DNA of 64,000 bases from the NCBI RefSeq assembly GCF_965138225.1, contig NZ_CBCSAX010000008.1. One strand, 5' to 3'. Of the stretch, positions 61,984-64,000 are shown in pieces (the stretch's first letter is position 1; each line of letters opens with the position of its first letter). The DNA is from Helicobacter_D ganmani (GTDB lineage: Bacteria > Campylobacterota > Campylobacteria > Campylobacterales > Helicobacteraceae). The notes below the pieces were generated by a model. The model saw only the letters and a program-made list of their open reading frames with translations, was not told the origin of the DNA and searched no databases. Both the position numbers and the translations under genes were made by a program.

Positions 61984-62068
61984 TATAGATTTTCCCAAAT
62001 TTTAAAGTTATTTTAGGTAGAATCCTATCTAATTTTTCTTAAAATTTCATCTAGTTAAGTTTGGGCTT

Positions 62069-63124
62069 ATGTTATATTATCTTTATTCTTTGTTTGACAT
62101 CAATCTTTTTCAATATATTACCGTGCGTTCTGCAATTGCGTTTTTTATAGCTCTTTTGCTCACAATCTTTGCAATGCCCTATTATATTTTATGGGCAAAT
62201 CAACACGCATTCCAACCGATTTCGCAATTTGCCCCCAAAAACCACCAACAAAAAATCCATACTCCCACAATGGGTGGAATCGTATTTGTCTGCACAACTT
62301 TGCTTTCAACTCTGCTTTGTGCCAAACTCAATCATATCTATATCTTGCTTGGAATCGCAACTTTGCTTTGCTTTGCAATGCTTGGAATCAGCGACGATTA
62401 TTCTAAAATAACACAATGCAAAAACGCCGGAATGAGTGCAAAAACTAAGTTTTTGTTGCAGATTGTCATTAGTCTTATCCTCTCGTGCGGATTGTATCTA
62501 GTTGGCTTAAATTCGGAATTTTATTTACCCTTTTTCAAGAATCCTTTGTTTGATTGGAATCTTCTTGGAATCTTGTTTTGGACACTTGTTTTTATTGCTA
62601 CAAGCAATGCAGTCAATCTTACGGACGGACTAGATGGACTTGTTGCGATTCCATCTATTTATGCGCTGACTTCTCTTAGCGTGTTTGTCTATGTCGCAGG
62701 ACATTCGGGCTTAAGTGCTTATTTGCTTTATCCCAAAGTCTTAGATAGCAGTGAGCTTGTGATTCTCTCCTCTGCACTAATTGGCGCACTGATTGGATTC
62801 CTTTGGTATAACTGCCACCCTGCGCAAGTCTTTATGGGAGATAGTGGCTCTCTAAGCTTGGGTGGTTTTATCGCTTATATGGCGATTGTGTCCAAGAATG
62901 AGATTCTACTTTTCCTTATTGGATTTATTTTCGTTGTGGAAGCACTATCGGTAATTTTACAGATTGGAAGCTATAAAACGCGTGGTAAAAAGATTTTTTT
63001 AATGGCACCCTTACATCATCACTTTGAGGAAAAAGGCTTGAATGAGAGCAAAATCATCGTGCGATTCTGGATTGTCGCTCTGATGAGTAATCTCATTGCT
63101 CTTTTAACTTTGAAAATAAGGTAA
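62069..63124 (+). CDS. mraY: Phospho-N-acetylmuramoyl-pentapeptide transferase
   Basis: Forms lipid I on the inner membrane. The 351-aa protein has about ten membrane helices and the Asp-rich motifs LGISDDYSK, NAVNLTDGLDGL and FMGDSGSLSLGG, with the MAPLHHHFE signature near residue 310. It is followed 4 bp later by murD, the same pair as HP0493-HP0494. Its ATG follows an AGTTAAGTTTGG-type weak site; a TAGAAT -10 candidate lies near 62017. Confidence 0.96.
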   Translation: MLYYLYSLFDINLFQYITVRSAIAFFIALLLTIFAMPYYILWANQHAFQPISQFAPKNHQQKIHTPTMGGIVFVCTTLLSTLLCAKLNHIYILLGIATLLCFAMLGISDDYSKITQCKNAGMSAKTKFLLQIVISLILSCGLYLVGLNSEFYLPFFKNPLFDWNLLGILFWTLVFIATSNAVNLTDGLDGLVAIPSIYALTSLSVFVYVAGHSGLSAYLLYPKVLDSSELVILSSALIGALIGFLWYNCHPAQVFMGDSGSLSLGGFIAYMAIVSKNEILLFLIGFIFVVEALSVILQIGSYKTRGKKIFLMAPLHHHFEEKGLNESKIIVRFWIVALMSNLIALLTLKIR

Positions 63125-63128
63125 ATTT

Positions 63129-64000
63129 ATGTTAATACTTTTAGGATTTGGGGGAACGAATCGCGCAATTGCAAAATCTTTTTCGCCTTGTATTGCACTA
63201 GATGATAGTTTCACGCAAAAAAGTCAAGATGCTTTGGGCAATCTCTTGCTTCCAAGCGAAAGTCTAAGCGAAGTCTTGGTGCAGAATCCTGAAGCCTCCA
63301 TTATCACAAGCCCCGGGATTCCACCTAGTAATGCGATGATTGTAACCGCATTGGATTTTGTTGCGACACACCCTAAAGCACGACTTTTAAGCGAATATGA
63401 CTTTTTTGCGCCCACAATGCCTCCCTCTGTGTGGATTAGCGGCACAAATGGCAAAACCACTACCACGCAAATGCTTACACATTTGCTACAATCTTTTGGT
63501 GCGCAAAGCGGAGGTAATATCGGCACACCTTTAGCAAAAATTGATACAAATGCACCCTTTTGGATACTTGAGACTAGCTCTTTTACCCTCCATTATACGC
63601 AGATTGCCAAACCTATTTTATATTTGCTTTTGCCGATTACGCAAGACCATATTAGCTGGCACGGAAGCTATGAAAACTATATTACAGACAAACTCAAACC
63701 CATTTTATTTTTGAGAGAAAAAGAAGTTGCGATTCTACCCAAAAGTTTGGAATCGCATTCTTTTTGCAAGCAATCCCTTGCAAATCTTATCTTTTATCAA
63801 GATTCACAGGATTTAGCAAATATTTTTCGCCTAAATTTAAGTGCGATTGCCTTTAAAGAACCTTTCTTGTTGGACGCTACGCTTGCGATGAGCGCAAGTG
63901 AGATTTTGTTTTCTACTCAAGACTATACACTTTTAAACTCCTTTAAAATTGGTGCGCATAAAATAGAGGAATTTTACGACAAGGCAGGGAATCTTTGGGT
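63129..64000 (+). CDS. murD: UDP-N-acetylmuramoylalanine-D-glutamate ligase, 5' part
   Basis: Adds D-Glu to the peptidoglycan precursor. The frame from ATG 63129 stays open to the window edge, giving about 290 residues. The short N-terminal Rossmann-like domain (ILLGFGGTNRAIAKSF) is followed by the ATP loop SGTNGKTTTTQMLTHLL, ETSSFTLHY and ITQDHISWHGSYENY. It is truncated by the window and not by mutation. Directly follows mraY. Confidence 0.95.
   Translation, partial: MLILLGFGGTNRAIAKSFSPCIALDDSFTQKSQDALGNLLLPSESLSEVLVQNPEASIITSPGIPPSNAMIVTALDFVATHPKARLLSEYDFFAPTMPPSVWISGTNGKTTTTQMLTHLLQSFGAQSGGNIGTPLAKIDTNAPFWILETSSFTLHYTQIAKPILYLLLPITQDHISWHGSYENYITDKLKPILFLREKEVAILPKSLESHSFCKQSLANLIFYQDSQDLANIFRLNLSAIAFKEPFLLDATLAMSASEILFSTQDYTLLNSFKIGAHKIEEFYDKAGNLW

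Noticed and set aside
1..64000. CRISPR arrays, tRNA/rRNA genes, prophage or insertion sequences
   Set aside because: No regularly spaced repeats, cloverleaf-like sequences, transposase or phage proteins were found on either strand; all long stretches are accounted for by genes.

Overview
The window looks like chromosome of an enterohepatic-type Helicobacter (Campylobacterota). Evidence: GC is roughly 37-39%. Helicobacter/Campylobacter gene orders are present, such as aroQ-pepQ-folK-flhF-flhG-(HP1033-like)-fliA-fliM-fliY, thrB-ylxR-infB-rbfA-rimP, bamA-mqnC-M16 and fliR-ABC-tsf-rpsB. Futalosine-pathway menaquinone genes (mqnC, an mqnP-like prenyltransferase) occur, as does a long poly-G contingency tract. 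Genes absent from H. pylori, as far as I recall (ilvBH, a LysR regulator, an acyl-CoA-dehydrogenase-like gene), point away from the gastric group. Species is not determinable here. I saw no rRNA, tRNA, CRISPR, prophage or insertion sequence.

Layout. 0-5.6 kb: divergent rpe and fbp, then fbp-(Cys8 protein)-metG-(Mur-like protein)-(NifX-like protein). 5.6-7.1 kb: an accessory pocket on the minus strand with a broken, poly-G phase-variable radical SAM gene and two unrecognised small genes, one a 42-aa Cys4 peptide. 7.1-13.6 kb: recG, a catalytically dead M16 protein, mqnC, bamA. 13.7-22.6 kb: tyrA, a Tat-exported sulfide:quinone-reductase-like flavoprotein with a 52-aa DUF2892 partner, ilvB-ilvH-lpxD, two tandem paralogous small basic proteins, msrA, an AEC transporter and a double-domain Usp. 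22.7-32.4 kb: comEC, DUF502, ubiA/mqnP, two uncharacterised proteins, thrB, then the translation-factor cluster ylxR-infB-rbfA-rimP, and ribD. 32.4-34.4 kb: minus-strand hypothetical-rsmD-lysR unit. 34.5-43.7 kb: the flagellar/aroQ operon, hemW and ruvX.

43.7-44.7 kb holds the remnant of an AlgX/PatB-like O-acetyltransferase gene. 44.7-47.0 kb: a three-part CheX-like protein and an OmpA-family porin. 47.1-50.0 kb: nadE, a DegT-fold protein lacking the PLP lysine, lpxK. 50.0-54.8 kb (minus): Bcr/CflA transporter, fliR, LolD-like ATPase, tsf, rpsB. 54.9-58.1 kb (minus): an unusual three-gene operon (diiron ferritin-like protein, acyl-CoA-dehydrogenase-fold flavoprotein without the usual catalytic Glu, and a PhnD-like binding protein without a signal peptide). 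58.3-62.0 kb (minus): U32 protein, cheZ, gpmI. 62.0 kb to the end: mraY and the 5' part of murD.

Most of the window is housekeeping. The best candidates for something undescribed are (1) the diiron/flavin/binding-protein operon with palindromic upstream sites at 54961-58237, and (2) the small Cys-peptide locus beside the phase-variable radical SAM gene at 5655-7125. Smaller oddities are the DegT-fold protein without its lysine, the STAS-like/REC-like/CheX protein, the duplicated Cys4 modules in the fbp-metG gene, the Lys-tailed tandem paralogs, and a strong enrichment of GAATC/GATTC across the whole sequence.
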